Positions 4,794 through 5,006 of a stretch of 5,006 bases of DNA are shown one piece after another. The DNA comes from an uncultured Opitutia bacterium (lineage in GTDB: Bacteria > Verrucomicrobiota > Verrucomicrobiia > Opitutales > UBA953): contig CAIXQT010000014.1 in NCBI GenBank assembly GCA_903921665.1, positions 1 to 5,006 of the forward strand, in the 5' to 3' direction. Both the position numbers and the translations under genes were made by a program. The notes under the pieces were generated by a model that made no database searches, was not told where the DNA came from, and was given only the letters and a program-made list of their open reading frames with translations. Every line of letters begins with the position of its first letter. Position 1 is the first letter of the stretch.

Positions 4794-5006
4794 CTATCTC
4801 TTAAACTCCGGCAACAATTCCGGCGTCGCGCCGGGTTTCGTGCAGACGAAGGCGGCGACGTCGACGGCGCGCTGATGGACGAGGGAAAGGTCTTCGCCGC
4901 GGAGCAGGCCGATGGCGAGGGCAGCCGTGAAGGAGTCTCCGGCGCCGACGGTGTCCACGACGGCGACCTTGGGGGCGGTCTTCTCGTCGTACTGGCCCTT
5001 ATGCCA
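4794..5006 (-). CDS. PfkB-family sugar kinase, C-terminal fragment cut by the window edge
   Basis: The visible 70 residues end at a TAG stop (4794-4796) and continue beyond base 5006. They contain the PfkB signature VVDTVGAGDSFTAALAIGLL at residues 16-35 of the fragment, including the GAGD anion-hole loop and its aspartate (D24), the catalytic base in this family. The helix A-V-D-V-A-A-F-V and then KPGATPELLPEF complete the usual ribokinase-type C-terminus. The family phosphorylates sugars such as fructose, ribose or 2-keto-3-deoxygluconate with ATP in the cytoplasm. The short GA-x-P-x-LP end resembles fructokinases, but the substrate-binding N-terminus is missing, so I do not name a substrate. 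It is upstream of and codirectional with the oxidoreductase gene. Its stop codon lies at the edge of the inverted repeat. Confidence 0.9.
   Translation of the reverse strand, partial: WHKGQYDEKTAPKVAVVDTVGAGDSFTAALAIGLLRGEDLSLVHQRAVDVAAFVCTKPGATPELLPEFKR

Larger units (their letters stand above)
4621..4795. repeat. Long inverted repeat built from 7-bp units between kinase and oxidoreductase genes
   Basis: The left arm holds four heptamers alternating agcggtt and ggcggtt (4628-4655). The right arm holds three as the reverse complement (aaccgct, aaccgcc, aaccgct at 4768-4788). Bases 4628-4648 pair perfectly with 4768-4788 (21 bp). After one mismatch (4627 with 4789), aggtgg (4621-4626) pairs with ccacct (4790-4795). 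The extra left unit (4649-4655) would bulge, after which agg (4656-4658) pairs with cct (4765-4767). The right arm overlaps the kinase stop codon (4794-4796). A transcript running from the kinase gene would carry this as a large hairpin, which could reduce read-through into the oxidoreductase. Confidence 0.75.

Overview
The window is high-GC bacterial DNA. It carries three complete protein genes, the 3' end of a fourth, and three unusually repeat-rich intergenic regions. The gene types (an AraC-type regulator with a sugar-sensor-like cupin, an exported DUF4139 protein, an exported FAD-dependent oxidoreductase of the PF12831 type, and a PfkB sugar kinase), the lack of clear Shine-Dalgarno sequences and the many short intergenic repeats suggest the Planctomycetes-Verrucomicrobia group, most likely an Opitutae-like verrucomicrobium. 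This assignment is an inference from gene content and style, not from a marker gene.

Layout: bases 1-89 are a short leader. An AraC/XylS-family regulator lies at 90-992 (+). A 423-base non-coding region (993-1415) contains a 19-bp tandem repeat, two runs of 7-bp repeats, a 56-bp element that folds exactly into a three-way junction, and a weak promoter candidate. A secreted or periplasmic DUF4139 protein follows at 1416-2810 (+). It converges on an exported FAD-dependent oxidoreductase at 2947-4563 (-). The 136 bases between their stop codons are almost entirely inverted repeats that could end transcription from both sides. Upstream of the oxidoreductase, a 230-base region (4564-4793) is made largely of 7-bp units and contains a long imperfect inverted repeat. 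Beyond it is the C-terminal end of a PfkB-family sugar kinase (4794-5006, -), cut by the window edge.

The kinase and oxidoreductase run in the same direction and could share a role in sugar or polysaccharide use, with the AraC protein as a possible carbohydrate-responsive regulator nearby. The DUF4139 protein has no assigned function. No gene here looks like a new defence or mobile system.

The most unusual signal is in the non-coding DNA. Different short sequences are laid out in 7-bp register in all three intergenic regions. In two separate long inverted repeats the two arms differ in length by exactly one 7-bp unit. This suggests that a heptamer expansion process, or a family of heptamer-built hairpin elements, is active in this genome.
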